A stretch of DNA of 42,427 bases from Sulfurovum sp. UBA1140. Lineage in GTDB: Bacteria > Campylobacterota > Campylobacteria > Campylobacterales > Sulfurovaceae. The notes under the pieces were generated by a model. The model was not told the origin of the DNA. It was given only the letters and a program-made list of their open reading frames with translations, and made no database searches. Positions 16,601 through 25,242 of the stretch are shown here, one piece after another. How positions within the stretch are numbered: position 1 is the stretch's first letter; each line of letters opens with the position of its first letter. The stretch is from NCBI GenBank assembly GCA_002311915.1, contig DCAF01000012.1, positions 21,992-64,418 of the forward strand, read 5' to 3'. Position numbers and translations under genes: made by a program.

Positions 16601-17915
16601 GGGGCGATTGAGATCGCACCAACAGTTAAACCTTTGTATCTCAGCTATTGCCTCAAATCAAGGTAAGAGCATACTAACTACGGCTCTACTTTATCATTTT
16701 AGAGATTTGGTTCGACCTTTTAAAATAGGTCCTGATTTTATTGACCCTCAGTTTCACAAGAGGGTTTGTGGGACGGATTCGGTTAACTTGGACAGTTTTA
16801 TTATGAATGAAGAGCAGGTGAAGTGGATTTATGCTCACTATGCTGATAAAGAGGTGGCTATTTTAGAAGGGGTCATGGGGTTTTATGATGGGGATAATAA
16901 GGGCTGTTCTGCTTACTCTGTTAGTAAACTTCTAAATGTTCCGACTATTTTACTGCTTGATGGAAGTGGAAGTTATATTACGGTTTCGGCTGTTTTGAAA
17001 GGTCTTTTGGAGTATAAACCTGACAATACCATTAGAGGAGTTATTTTAAACAATCTCTCTTCTTCGATGCACTATATGCTTATAAAAAATCAGATAGAAA
17101 AAGATCACCCAAATATAATAGTTTTAGGTTGGATTCAAAAAAACTTACCATTTTTAAGTAATACCCATTTAGGTTTAGATTTAAAAGATTTATCTAAAAT
17201 AGAGCAGATAAGCCAAGAGGTATTAGAGTATATAGAGATGGATATATTCTATTCTATTAATTTGGGAATCGGAGACTTTAGTCCCGAACAGTGCGAGGCT
17301 AAAGCCATCGTTTCCAATAGTTACCCATTTCCAAAAGTAGTAAAAATAGATAAAAAACTAGCCATTATTAACGATGAAAATTTCTCTTTTTTATATTATG
17401 ACAATCTAAACTTTTTAAAAGAGGTTTTTGATGAGGTGATAATAGTTGACTCAACCAATGATGAGGTTATTCCAAACGATTGTGACATGGTCTATATTTG
17501 TGGTGGTTATGTCGAGACTCCTCATGCGTATAGTAAAATTAAAAACTCTAATAATTTTAAAACCTCACTGATAGAACATGCCAAAACCAAAGCTATCTAT
17601 GCTGAATGTGCAGGACTTTTGTATCTTTCTAATGCAGTCGATGATAAACGAATGAGTGGGATTTTAGATATAGATTTTACACTTGATACGCGTTTTAATC
17701 GTTTGGGGTATTATTATAATGAGCGAGGGGTTAAAGGTCATGCTTTTCACTATACCAAACCCACAGAAAAAGCTTTGGAGTCTGCTTTTGATAAGCTTTC
17801 TAAAACTTCTGATGGTCAAGGTGTGTTTGGGGCTTGGGCTAAAGATAGAGTTTTTGGGACTTATTTGCATTCAATGTTTAGAAGTAGTATCGGATTAATT
17901 AGAGATAGGTTTTAA
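16590..17915 (+). CDS. cbiA: Cobyrinate a,c-diamide synthase
   Basis: A 441-aa glutamine- and ATP-dependent amidase that converts the a and c carboxylates of cobyrinate to amides. The N-terminal half has the ATP loop SAIASNQGKSILTTALLYHF (19-38), FKIGPDFIDPQFH and ILEGVMGFYDG. The C-terminal half is a class I glutaminase-like domain with the nucleophile in YAECAGLLYL (C340) and the histidine in FGTYLHSMF (H427). The start is GTG 16590, within the end of cbiH; no ATG gives the full N-terminus. It closes the operon, and its stop directly abuts the stop of the convergent methyltransferase. Confidence 0.93.
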   Translation: MNRRGRLRSHQQLNLCISAIASNQGKSILTTALLYHFRDLVRPFKIGPDFIDPQFHKRVCGTDSVNLDSFIMNEEQVKWIYAHYADKEVAILEGVMGFYDGDNKGCSAYSVSKLLNVPTILLLDGSGSYITVSAVLKGLLEYKPDNTIRGVILNNLSSSMHYMLIKNQIEKDHPNIIVLGWIQKNLPFLSNTHLGLDLKDLSKIEQISQEVLEYIEMDIFYSINLGIGDFSPEQCEAKAIVSNSYPFPKVVKIDKKLAIINDENFSFLYYDNLNFLKEVFDEVIIVDSTNDEVIPNDCDMVYICGGYVETPHAYSKIKNSNNFKTSLIEHAKTKAIYAECAGLLYLSNAVDDKRMSGILDIDFTLDTRFNRLGYYYNERGVKGHAFHYTKPTEKALESAFDKLSKTSDGQGVFGAWAKDRVFGTYLHSMFRSSIGLIRDRF

Positions 17916-18866
17916 CTACTTTAAATTAATTCGAGTGGCTGTTAAAAATATATATTCACGCCCCGTAATGGTAACCCTAAACTTTTTTTGTTGTAGATAT
18001 TTTTTGGCAAATATTACATCGTTAAATAATAAAGACATCTCGGAGTAGGGGTAGTTGGGGGCTTTGGCTCCGTAGATAAGCTCTTGGTCTATCCAGCGAC
18101 TATTGGGAAAGCCCAGTATTAAGGCTCCGTTTTGGGTAAGATGATTTTGAACCAGTGACATTAAAAATGGTTTGTAGTTAATACTAGGGCTTTGCAGGGT
18201 TCCAATGCTTATAATAAGGTCGGATGGTTCTAAATTTAGTTCAGCTATTTTATTGATGTCTTGTTTATAGAAAGCCGTATTCTTTTCAGAAAAACGCTCT
18301 TTTGCAAAATCTAAGGCAGATTGAGAGTGGTCAATTCCAATAAGTTTTATTTTTTGAAAAATTTGTTTATTAACCATCTGTTCAATAAGTTCAAACTCAT
18401 CCCCTTTATTAATACCAAGGTTTAAAATATGGGTTCGATGTTCTATTTTAACAGCTTGTAGGGCTTTATGATATGCATTTAAAAAAGTTGGCTCTTCATT
18501 TTTATTAATCTTAAAAAAGCTTGAGGTTGTTCCATACTTCTCTTCACGGTTTTTAATAATGGTGGTATGAAATGATTTCTCTTTGTTTAGTTTTTGAAAA
18601 GTGAGTTGAATGGTATGCTTGGTTAGTTTTAGAGGAGTGCGCATTTTACAGTGGTGCAGTTCGGCTAGATTAACCCATGCTTTGTATCCACGGTAGCAAT
18701 AAGGTATTTGGTCTATAGTGATGGTCTCACCAGAGAACAGAGCATCACTCGTATCAGGATTTAAGACTTCAAAAATAGCCTGATGATTGCTTTGAAGATG
18801 CTCTGTAAGCCAATGGTTTATGTTAAGTAGAGATTCGTGGGTAAATATCTTAGTGGCTTTTTGCAT
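17916..18866 (-). CDS. Class I SAM-dependent methyltransferase with novel N-terminal domain
   Basis: A 316-aa protein. Residues about 145-316 form a Rossmann methyltransferase: ILNLGINKGDEFELIEQM (SAM loop), KLIGIDHSQSALDFAKERF (acidic residue after strand 2), AFYKQDINKI and DLIISIGTL. The N-terminal 140 residues (IPYCYRGYKAWVNLAELHHC) match no family I know. AGAGGA eight bases before the ATG supports the start. The gene is convergent with cbiA with no bases between the stop codons. Upstream lies a structured leader. The substrate is unknown; a tRNA or small-molecule target is possible. Confidence 0.75.
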   Translation of the reverse strand: MQKATKIFTHESLLNINHWLTEHLQSNHQAIFEVLNPDTSDALFSGETITIDQIPYCYRGYKAWVNLAELHHCKMRTPLKLTKHTIQLTFQKLNKEKSFHTTIIKNREEKYGTTSSFFKINKNEEPTFLNAYHKALQAVKIEHRTHILNLGINKGDEFELIEQMVNKQIFQKIKLIGIDHSQSALDFAKERFSEKNTAFYKQDINKIAELNLEPSDLIISIGTLQSPSINYKPFLMSLVQNHLTQNGALILGFPNSRWIDQELIYGAKAPNYPYSEMSLLFNDVIFAKKYLQQKKFRVTITGREYIFLTATRINLK

Positions 18867-18933
18867 AAATTCCTCTTTTTTTAATTGGAAGTTTAGCTCA
18901 AAGTTATTAATTTTAGGGAGAGTGTAGAAAAAT

Positions 18934-19046
18934 ATTTGATAACTCTTAACAGTTGTAATTATAAAAAAGGGAAAAAGTATGAGTATTAAAAGTTATCAAA
19001 TGATGGAGAGCCACGTTAAAAATAGGGGAAAAGATGTGACTCTCAC
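18934..19046 (-). ncRNA. Structured leader or small RNA upstream of the SAM methyltransferase
   Basis: Read on the reverse strand, an RNA starting near 19046 would fold into two hairpins. The first pairs GAGAGTCAC (19044-19036) with GTGGCTCTC (19014-19006). The second pairs 18 bases (19001-18984 with 18951-18934) around a 32-base loop. Every non-Watson-Crick pair (one in the first, two in the second) is a G-U wobble on this strand and an A-C mismatch on the other, which favours transcription from the reverse strand. A short T run follows the second hairpin (ATTTTTC). It may be a riboswitch-like leader or an independent small RNA. I match it to no known family. Confidence 0.5.
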
Positions 19047-19052
19047 ATAAAT

Positions 19053-19058
19053 ATTATA
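19053..19058 (-). promoter_or_regulatory. -10 box (TATAAT) for the structured RNA/methyltransferase
   Basis: A perfect TATAAT on the reverse strand in TTTGCTATAATATTT, with a T-rich region upstream (complement of the A run at 19073-19081). The expected start, about seven bases on, falls just before the first hairpin. This is what a promoter for a structured leader should look like. The rest of 18867-19189 holds only this RNA and AT-rich sequence; I see no gene. Confidence 0.6.
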
Positions 19059-19189
19059 GCAAAGAAATCTCTAAAAAAAAAGTAAACTTTAAAAATTATT
19101 AAGAAAATAACTATATCTTGAGCATTAAGTATTTTTTAATGTTTAAGACTATTAATATAGAAATAGTTTGGAATAGTAAAGGTTAAATT

Positions 19190-21133
19190 TTATGATTGAA
19201 GCTCCTCTTCTAGCTCTAATACCTCTAAATATCGCTCGGTTATGGTCTCATATTCGGCTTCGGTGGCTTTTAATTTGTCGGCAACATTGACCAAACCTTG
19301 CTCTTCATAACAGTTTGGGTCATAAAGGCAGTTGTTAATGGTCTCTATTTTGGCTTCAAGCTCTTCAATAACTTTGGGGAGTCGCTCTAGGTCTCTTTGA
19401 TCTTTGTAGCTTAGTTTGGTCTGTTTTTTTACCTTAATCTCTATGGTATTTCTCTTGGTCTCTTTCTTTATCTCTTTTTCAATGGCATAAAGATCATTAA
19501 TATTTTTTTCAATAGCAAGATATTCGCTGTAGTTTTGAAAAGACTCTTCAACCACACCATCGCCTTTAAAAATCATTAGTTTGGTGGCGATTTTGTCTAT
19601 AAAATATCGGTCGTGACTTACAAAAAGTATTGCCCCAGGGAAATTTATGAGTTTCTCTTCTAATATATTGATGGTTTGAATATCAAGATCATTGGTCGGT
19701 TCGTCTAAAATCAGGCAATCTACTTTTTGGGTAAGCAGTAGAGCAATGGCAACACGGTTTTTTTCACCTCCACTAAGCAATCCTACTTTTTTATTCATGT
19801 ATTCTTGGGGAAACAGAAAACTTTTAAGATAGGCAAAGATGTGCATGTTTTTACCCTGTACATCAACAATATCTCCCCCTTTAGGACAGAAGGTATCAAT
19901 AAGGTTTTTATTATTATCGAGCATCTCACGGTGTTGGTCAAAGTAGCCGATGGCAAACTCCCCTTGGTCAATGGTGCCAGAGTTGGGTTGTAAACGACCC
20001 AATAGCAGTTTAAGCAGGGTTGATTTGCCTGAACCGTTGTGTCCTACAATAGCAATTTTATCGCGTTGTAGTATTCGTGTGGTTAGTCCCTCTATAAGAT
20101 TTTTTCCTGCAATAGAGTAGTGTAGGTTCTCAATATCAAAGAGCAGTTTTTTCTTAGAGATAGAGCCTTGGGAGTTAAAACTCTTTTTCTCTCGCTCTAA
20201 CTCTATCATCATCTTTCTAATAAGGGTAGGATTATCTTTGGCTTGGTCACGCAGGTCAAAGACCCTCTGTTTTCGCCCTTGGTTTCGGGTAAGCCGTGCT
20301 TTTACCCCACGACGTAACCACTCCTCCTCTTTTTTTAAAAATTTTAGTAGGGTATTGTGTGTCTTTTGCATACTCAGCATCCGTTGCTCTTTAAGTACCA
20401 AATAGTTATCATATCCCCCATCATACGAAACGATATTTCTGTTTTCAACCTCGACAATACGGGTGACAATAGAGTTAATAAAGTGTCGGTCATGTGAGAT
20501 AATTAGCAGTGTAAATTTCTCTTTAATTAGTATCTCTTCTAAAAACTCTACCATATAGACATCAAGGTGGTTGGTCGGTTCATCAAGTAGAAGTACATCA
20601 GGTTTTTTAAGTATTAACGATGCCAATGCCACACGCCGTTGCTCACCCCCCGAGAGGCTATTGACATCACGGTACTCATACTCTTTGAGTTTAAACTCTT
20701 GTAGTACACGTTCAATTTTATCATCTAAGTTCCACGCATTGTGGTGGTCAAGGTAGGCAATGGCTTTGGCATGTTCATCTATGAGTTTTTTGTTTTCGTA
20801 ATCTTGGGCTATTTCGAGTGAAAGTTGCTCATAACGCTCTTTGGCAGTTTTAAGTTCGGTCAATTCATTCTCGATGGAATCACGAACATTAAGGTTGTCC
20901 TTAAAAATAGGATTTTGGTCAAGGGTGTCGATGATAATACGTTTATCAACAACCCGTTTACCACTGTCTGCTTCGACCTCACCAGAGATTATTTTAATGA
21001 GTGTTGATTTCCCACACCCATTTTGCCCCACGATTGCTACGCGTTCGCCCTCATTTAGTTGAAAATCAACCCCTTTTAAAAGTTGTTTTACATCATAGTT
21101 TTTATCAATGTTAAATAGACTAACGAGTGCCAT
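19190..21133 (-). CDS. ABC-F family ATPase, Uup-like
   Basis: A 647-aa soluble protein with two ABC ATPase domains and no membrane segments. Domain 1 has Walker A GQNGCGKST (about 36-44), signature LSGGEQRR and Walker B VLLLDEPTNHLD. Domain 2 has GHNGSGKST, LLSGGEKNR and CLILDEPTNDLD. A charged linker separates them, and the C-terminus (from about residue 560) is a predicted coiled coil (KVIEELEAKIETINN). The overall plan resembles Uup, linked to ribosome or branched-DNA functions, rather than EttA. It acts in the cytosol; a translation factor role is inferred from the family. Confidence 0.9.
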   Translation of the reverse strand: MALVSLFNIDKNYDVKQLLKGVDFQLNEGERVAIVGQNGCGKSTLIKIISGEVEADSGKRVVDKRIIIDTLDQNPIFKDNLNVRDSIENELTELKTAKERYEQLSLEIAQDYENKKLIDEHAKAIAYLDHHNAWNLDDKIERVLQEFKLKEYEYRDVNSLSGGEQRRVALASLILKKPDVLLLDEPTNHLDVYMVEFLEEILIKEKFTLLIISHDRHFINSIVTRIVEVENRNIVSYDGGYDNYLVLKEQRMLSMQKTHNTLLKFLKKEEEWLRRGVKARLTRNQGRKQRVFDLRDQAKDNPTLIRKMMIELEREKKSFNSQGSISKKKLLFDIENLHYSIAGKNLIEGLTTRILQRDKIAIVGHNGSGKSTLLKLLLGRLQPNSGTIDQGEFAIGYFDQHREMLDNNKNLIDTFCPKGGDIVDVQGKNMHIFAYLKSFLFPQEYMNKKVGLLSGGEKNRVAIALLLTQKVDCLILDEPTNDLDIQTINILEEKLINFPGAILFVSHDRYFIDKIATKLMIFKGDGVVEESFQNYSEYLAIEKNINDLYAIEKEIKKETKRNTIEIKVKKQTKLSYKDQRDLERLPKVIEELEAKIETINNCLYDPNCYEEQGLVNVADKLKATEAEYETITERYLEVLELEEELQS

Positions 21134-21248
21134 CTTAGAGTCCTTGGAATAAAGTTTGGTATTTTAACCAAATGTGTGTAAAAACTCCCTACTACTTTTT
21201 TAAGCATTCATAGTGTATAACATCAATACTAAAATAATAAGGTTATAA

Positions 21249-22508
21249 ATGCTAGAAATTATAATGATACTTTTTACTCTATATACATTAATAAAGGTTT
21301 ATATCTCTGTGATGCAGATAGGGTATATTACCGAAGAGAAGAGTGGTGAAGCTGTTTTAATGAGTGCTGAAAAGTTTAAAATAGCAGGAGAGTATGCTAT
21401 TAAAAAAGAGAGACTAGGATTGGTCTCGACCATTGTTGATTATGGGCTGTTTGTCTGGTGGGTAACCGTTGGTTTTACTTGGCTTACTACCACACTAGGA
21501 ACCGATAGTTCTGTTATGGATGCCGTTCTTTTTCTGTTTGGATTTATTGCCATTGGTTTTGTTATAGGTTTACCATTTGAACTTTATCAGACCTTTACAC
21601 TTGATAAAGAGTATGGATTTACTCAGACCACGCCTAAGCTTTATATTCAAGATCAACTTAAATCAATGGCAATGTTTTTGGTGTTGGGTGGGGGTATCTT
21701 TTTCATCTTGGCTTGGATTGTTATTGATGTATCAAACTGGTGGATATGGGGCTTTGCACTGCTCTTTTCGATTGCTCTGTTGGTGAATATTATCTACCCA
21801 ACCATCATTGCTCCACTGTTTAATAAGTTTACTCCACTTGAAGAGGGTGAGTTACGAGAATCCATCGAGAAGATGATGCAGGGTGTTGGATTAAAAAGTG
21901 ATGGTGTTTTTGTGATTGATGCAAGTAAACGAGACAATCGTCTGAATGCCTATTTTGGAGGTTTAGGAAAAACCAAAAGGGTGGTACTGTTTGATACCTT
22001 AATCGAAAAGCTTACCAACAGAGAGCTTTTGGCAGTTTTGGGTCATGAATTGGGACACTTTAGTCATGGAGATATTTGGAAAAATATTGGCATGATGGGC
22101 GTATTGCTTTTTTGTTCATTTTTTCTTTTAGGAAATCTGCCTGAATCTCTATTTTTTGATATGGGTGTCGAGCAAAAAGCAGGGGTTGAGATAGCCACCA
22201 TGATGTTATTGTTACCACTTATCTCTTTTATATTTACACCAATTATGAGCTCTGTAAGCCGTCACAACGAGTACGCAGCCGATGAGTTTGGTTCAGCGTT
22301 GGGTGGTAAAGAGAACTTAGTATCGGCATTGATTAAATTGGTTGAAGAGAATAAAGCCTTTCCAAAATCACACCCATTGGTGGTCTTTTTTTATTATACT
22401 CATCCCCCTGTTTTGGAGCGACTTAAAGAGCTGGGCTATGATGCAACAGCCGTTAATCAAACCATTGAGAAAGAGGGGATATTCACTTTTTTAGAAGAGG
22501 AAAAATGA
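21249..22508 (+). CDS. M48 family zinc metalloprotease, Ste24/CAAX protease-like
   Basis: A 419-aa membrane protease with several hydrophobic segments (about 1-20, 60-110, 140-190, 280-335). The zinc site is HELGH at 266-270, with the third ligand in SRHNEYAADEFG (E341). The FNKFTPLEEGELR and DASKRDNRLNAYFGG segments are typical of Ste24-type M48A enzymes, which are longer than HtpX. It probably cleaves or degrades membrane-associated substrates. It overlaps prmC by four bases (ATGA), so the two are cotranscribed. Confidence 0.9.
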   Translation: MLEIIMILFTLYTLIKVYISVMQIGYITEEKSGEAVLMSAEKFKIAGEYAIKKERLGLVSTIVDYGLFVWWVTVGFTWLTTTLGTDSSVMDAVLFLFGFIAIGFVIGLPFELYQTFTLDKEYGFTQTTPKLYIQDQLKSMAMFLVLGGGIFFILAWIVIDVSNWWIWGFALLFSIALLVNIIYPTIIAPLFNKFTPLEEGELRESIEKMMQGVGLKSDGVFVIDASKRDNRLNAYFGGLGKTKRVVLFDTLIEKLTNRELLAVLGHELGHFSHGDIWKNIGMMGVLLFCSFFLLGNLPESLFFDMGVEQKAGVEIATMMLLLPLISFIFTPIMSSVSRHNEYAADEFGSALGGKENLVSALIKLVEENKAFPKSHPLVVFFYYTHPPVLERLKELGYDATAVNQTIEKEGIFTFLEEEK

Positions 22509-23350
22509 GCATTAAAGAACAGTTAACTTGGGCAGAAAAGCAACTAAAAGAGAGTTGCCAACGCCCAAGATTTGAAGCTGAACTGCTTTTAGCCCATCAT
22601 CTGAATAAAGAGAGAACCTATCTACACGCTTTTGATGATAGAGAGGTTGAGCATAGTGAACTCTTTAGAATGATGGTCGCCCGACGAGCCAATCATGAAC
22701 CCTATGAATATATTGTGGGCAGTGCCAGTTTTTATGATATTCATTTAGATGTTGAATTCGGAGTGCTTATCCCTCGCCCTGAAACCGAGATACTGATTGA
22801 TTTGGTTGCCGAGATTATAGAAAAAGAGGAGTTGACTTCGATTGCTGAAATTGGTGTGGGGAGTGGAGCTATCTCAATTGTGTTGGCTCGTAAATTTCCA
22901 AAAATAGATATTATTGCCACAGATATTTCTTACATGCCCATTAGAGTAGCCAGAAGAAATATAGAAAATTTTCACCTAGAAGATAGAGTTACCGTGATAA
23001 AGAGTAATCTTCTTGATGAGGTAACAGCAAATATAGAGCTGGTGGTCTCTAACCCCCCCTATATCGCCAACAGTTTTAAACTAGAAAAAAATGTAGCTGA
23101 ATATGAGCCTAAAGAGGCACTATTTGGTGGAGAAACAGGCGATGAACTCCTCAAACAGATAGTTTTAGATGTCAAAGCCCGTGGCATTAAATATTTAGCT
23201 TGTGAGATGGGGTATGACCAAAAAGAGCCGATGATTCAGTTTTTTGGTGAGATTGGGATTGAGTTTTATACGTTTTATGAGGATTTGGCTGGGTTTGATA
23301 GAGGGTTTTTAGTTGAGTTTAATATATTAAAAGAAGGAGAAAAACAATGA
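22505..23350 (+). CDS. prmC: Peptide chain release factor N5-glutamine methyltransferase
   Basis: A 281-aa enzyme that methylates the glutamine of the GGQ motif in release factors RF1 and RF2. It has the N-terminal PrmC domain (RPRFEAELLLAHHL), the LIPRPETE motif (89-95), the SAM loop IAEIGVGSGAISIVLA and the catalytic NPPY (183-186). It overlaps both neighbours by four bases (ATGA), so three genes from the M48 protease to the DUF4149 protein form a coupled operon. Confidence 0.94.
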   Translation: MSIKEQLTWAEKQLKESCQRPRFEAELLLAHHLNKERTYLHAFDDREVEHSELFRMMVARRANHEPYEYIVGSASFYDIHLDVEFGVLIPRPETEILIDLVAEIIEKEELTSIAEIGVGSGAISIVLARKFPKIDIIATDISYMPIRVARRNIENFHLEDRVTVIKSNLLDEVTANIELVVSNPPYIANSFKLEKNVAEYEPKEALFGGETGDELLKQIVLDVKARGIKYLACEMGYDQKEPMIQFFGEIGIEFYTFYEDLAGFDRGFLVEFNILKEGEKQ

Positions 23351-23829
23351 CAAAAAAACTATTCAGAGCAATGACAATTGCATACATAATAACATTAGGT
23401 GCAGTTCTAGGGGCAGGGCTGTTTGCAGGTATGGTGGTCGCACCAACGACTTTTCATACCGAAGCACTTTTAGGTGGTGAGATACTCTCTAATTTTCAAG
23501 AGGGGCTTATTATGACGGTAAATTTTCAAAAATTGGGTTATGCTGTTAATTTTATGGTCTTTTTTGTACTGCTGTATGAGGTTATAAAGTGGAAGAGTTT
23601 TGAGAGTGATAGATGGACAACCCTTTCGATGTTTTTGGTGGTGGCTACGGGGTTACTTTTTACCAGTTATTATATTCCTGATATTGTTCAGATGCAACAA
23701 GCAGGTGAGTTAATAACAGAGAGTGATGCGTTTATAAATACCCATAAAGGAAGCGAGATAAACTTTAAGATTTTTGCCTTTGCGACTTTGGCTCTTTTAA
23801 TTTTAAATTTGAAGAGGGCTTTGAGATAG
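23347..23829 (+). CDS. DUF4149 membrane protein
   Basis: A 160-aa inner-membrane protein with four hydrophobic segments (about 12-32, 63-80, 91-110, 137-156). The segment VVAPTTFHTEALLGGEILSN matches the DUF4149 pattern of a short membrane domain with APxxFH. The function of the family is not known. A GGAGAAAAAC ribosome site lies within the end of prmC, and the genes overlap by four bases. Confidence 0.75.
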   Translation: MTKKLFRAMTIAYIITLGAVLGAGLFAGMVVAPTTFHTEALLGGEILSNFQEGLIMTVNFQKLGYAVNFMVFFVLLYEVIKWKSFESDRWTTLSMFLVVATGLLFTSYYIPDIVQMQQAGELITESDAFINTHKGSEINFKIFAFATLALLILNLKRALR

Positions 23830-23843
23830 ATGTAAATTTTTGC

Positions 23844-23849
23844 TATAAT
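23844..23849 (+). promoter_or_regulatory. -10 box (TATAAT) for gatA
   Basis: TATAAT in TTTTTGCTATAATCACGC, 38 bases before the gatA start and just after the end of the DUF4149 gene. The T run and TGC before it fit Campylobacterota vegetative promoters. Confidence 0.65.
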
Positions 23850-23886
23850 CACGCAATTTTTAATATACATAGTTAGGACAAACAGA

Positions 23887-25227
23887 GTGATTACATTAAA
23901 AGAAGCATTAACAAAGAGTAAAGAAGAGTTAAACGCACTGAAAGTTGAGATGGAAGCCAAAGCCAAAGAGGGTGGGTTAAATGCCTATATTGACTTTGCT
24001 TCTGCAGGAGATGGTGTTCCTATTTTAATCAAAGACAACATTCAAGTTAAAAATTGGGCAATTACCAGTGGTTCAGAGATTCTTCAAGGGTATGTGGCTC
24101 CCTACAATGCAACGGTTATCGAAAACTTAAAAGCCAAAGGTTTCTCGGCGTTTGGTCGAGCAAATATGGATGAGTTTGCAATGGGTTCAACGACCGAGAG
24201 TTCATTTTATGGTGTCACCAAAAACCCTCATGGCAAAGATAGAGTACCAGGAGGAAGTTCAGGTGGTTCGGCGGCTGCTGTAGCTGGTGGCATTGCCATT
24301 GCTGCACTTGGGTCTGATACAGGGGGGTCTATTCGTCAACCTGCATCGTACTGTGGTTGTGTGGGTATGAAGCCAACTTATGGTCGTGTGAGTCGTTTTG
24401 GTTTGGCTTCTTATGCCTCTTCTCTTGATCAAATTGGTCCAATTACTCAAAATGTAGAAGATTCAGCAATTTTGTATGATGCCATTGCGTCACATGACGA
24501 AAAAGACTCTACGAGTTCAACATTAGAGTTGGTTTCAATCGCTGAAAACCTTGATGTCAATAGAAAGTTAACCATTGCTGTAATTGATAACTACATTGCA
24601 GAAGCGGGTCAAGATATTCAAGATGCGTATGCCAATACGGTTAAAGTATTAAAAGAGGCAGGTCATACCATTGTGCATAAAAATATGGGAAATACCAAGT
24701 ATGATATTGCAACTTATTATATTGTAGCCACAGCAGAAGCGACCACAAACTTGGCTCGTTTTGATGGTATTCGTTATGGAAAACGGGTTAAGGGTAAAAA
24801 CTTAGAAGAGACCTTTAGAAATACACGAGGTCAGTTTGGTGATGAGGTAAAAAGAAGAATTCTTTTAGGAAACTTTGTTCTCTCGGCTGGGTACTATGAT
24901 GCGTATTATGTTAAAGCTCAAAAAGTCAGACACTTGATTCGTGACGAATTTAATACTATTTTTGAAGAGGCAGATTTAATTCTATCTCCTGTGGCTCCAA
25001 CGGTGGCTCCAAAAATTGGTTCAAGTCATGATCCATTAGAGATGTATAAGAGTGATATGTATACGATTGCTATTAACTTAGCAGGTCTTCCAGCCATCTC
25101 TCTGCCTGTAGGCAAAAACAGTGAGGGTATGCCCATTGGTCTTCAGCTCATTGGAAAAGCATTTAACGAACAAGCAGTGTTTGATGGGGCGTTTAGCCTT
25201 GAACAAGCAATAAATTATATTAAATAG
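23887..25227 (+). CDS. gatA: Aspartyl/glutamyl-tRNA amidotransferase subunit A
   Basis: A 446-aa amidase-signature protein that releases ammonia from glutamine for conversion of misacylated Glu-tRNA(Gln) or Asp-tRNA(Asn) by GatB. The catalytic triad is visible: K49 (PILIKDNI), S124 (VPGGSSGGS) and S148 (SDTGGSIRQPA). The start is GTG 23887, with AGGA eight bases upstream; no better ATG exists. Bacteria that need GatCAB usually lack a glutaminyl- or asparaginyl-tRNA synthetase. gatB and gatC are not in the window. Confidence 0.96.
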   Translation: MITLKEALTKSKEELNALKVEMEAKAKEGGLNAYIDFASAGDGVPILIKDNIQVKNWAITSGSEILQGYVAPYNATVIENLKAKGFSAFGRANMDEFAMGSTTESSFYGVTKNPHGKDRVPGGSSGGSAAAVAGGIAIAALGSDTGGSIRQPASYCGCVGMKPTYGRVSRFGLASYASSLDQIGPITQNVEDSAILYDAIASHDEKDSTSSTLELVSIAENLDVNRKLTIAVIDNYIAEAGQDIQDAYANTVKVLKEAGHTIVHKNMGNTKYDIATYYIVATAEATTNLARFDGIRYGKRVKGKNLEETFRNTRGQFGDEVKRRILLGNFVLSAGYYDAYYVKAQKVRHLIRDEFNTIFEEADLILSPVAPTVAPKIGSSHDPLEMYKSDMYTIAINLAGLPAISLPVGKNSEGMPIGLQLIGKAFNEQAVFDGAFSLEQAINYIK

Positions 25228-25242
25228 GAACAAAGGGGTTTT

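Noticed and set aside
18979..19050. A 23-codon forward frame (starts MSIKSYQMM)
   Set aside because: It lies entirely within the inverted repeats of the reverse-strand RNA candidate, has only a poor ribosome site and no recognisable sequence. The pairing pattern favours the reverse strand.
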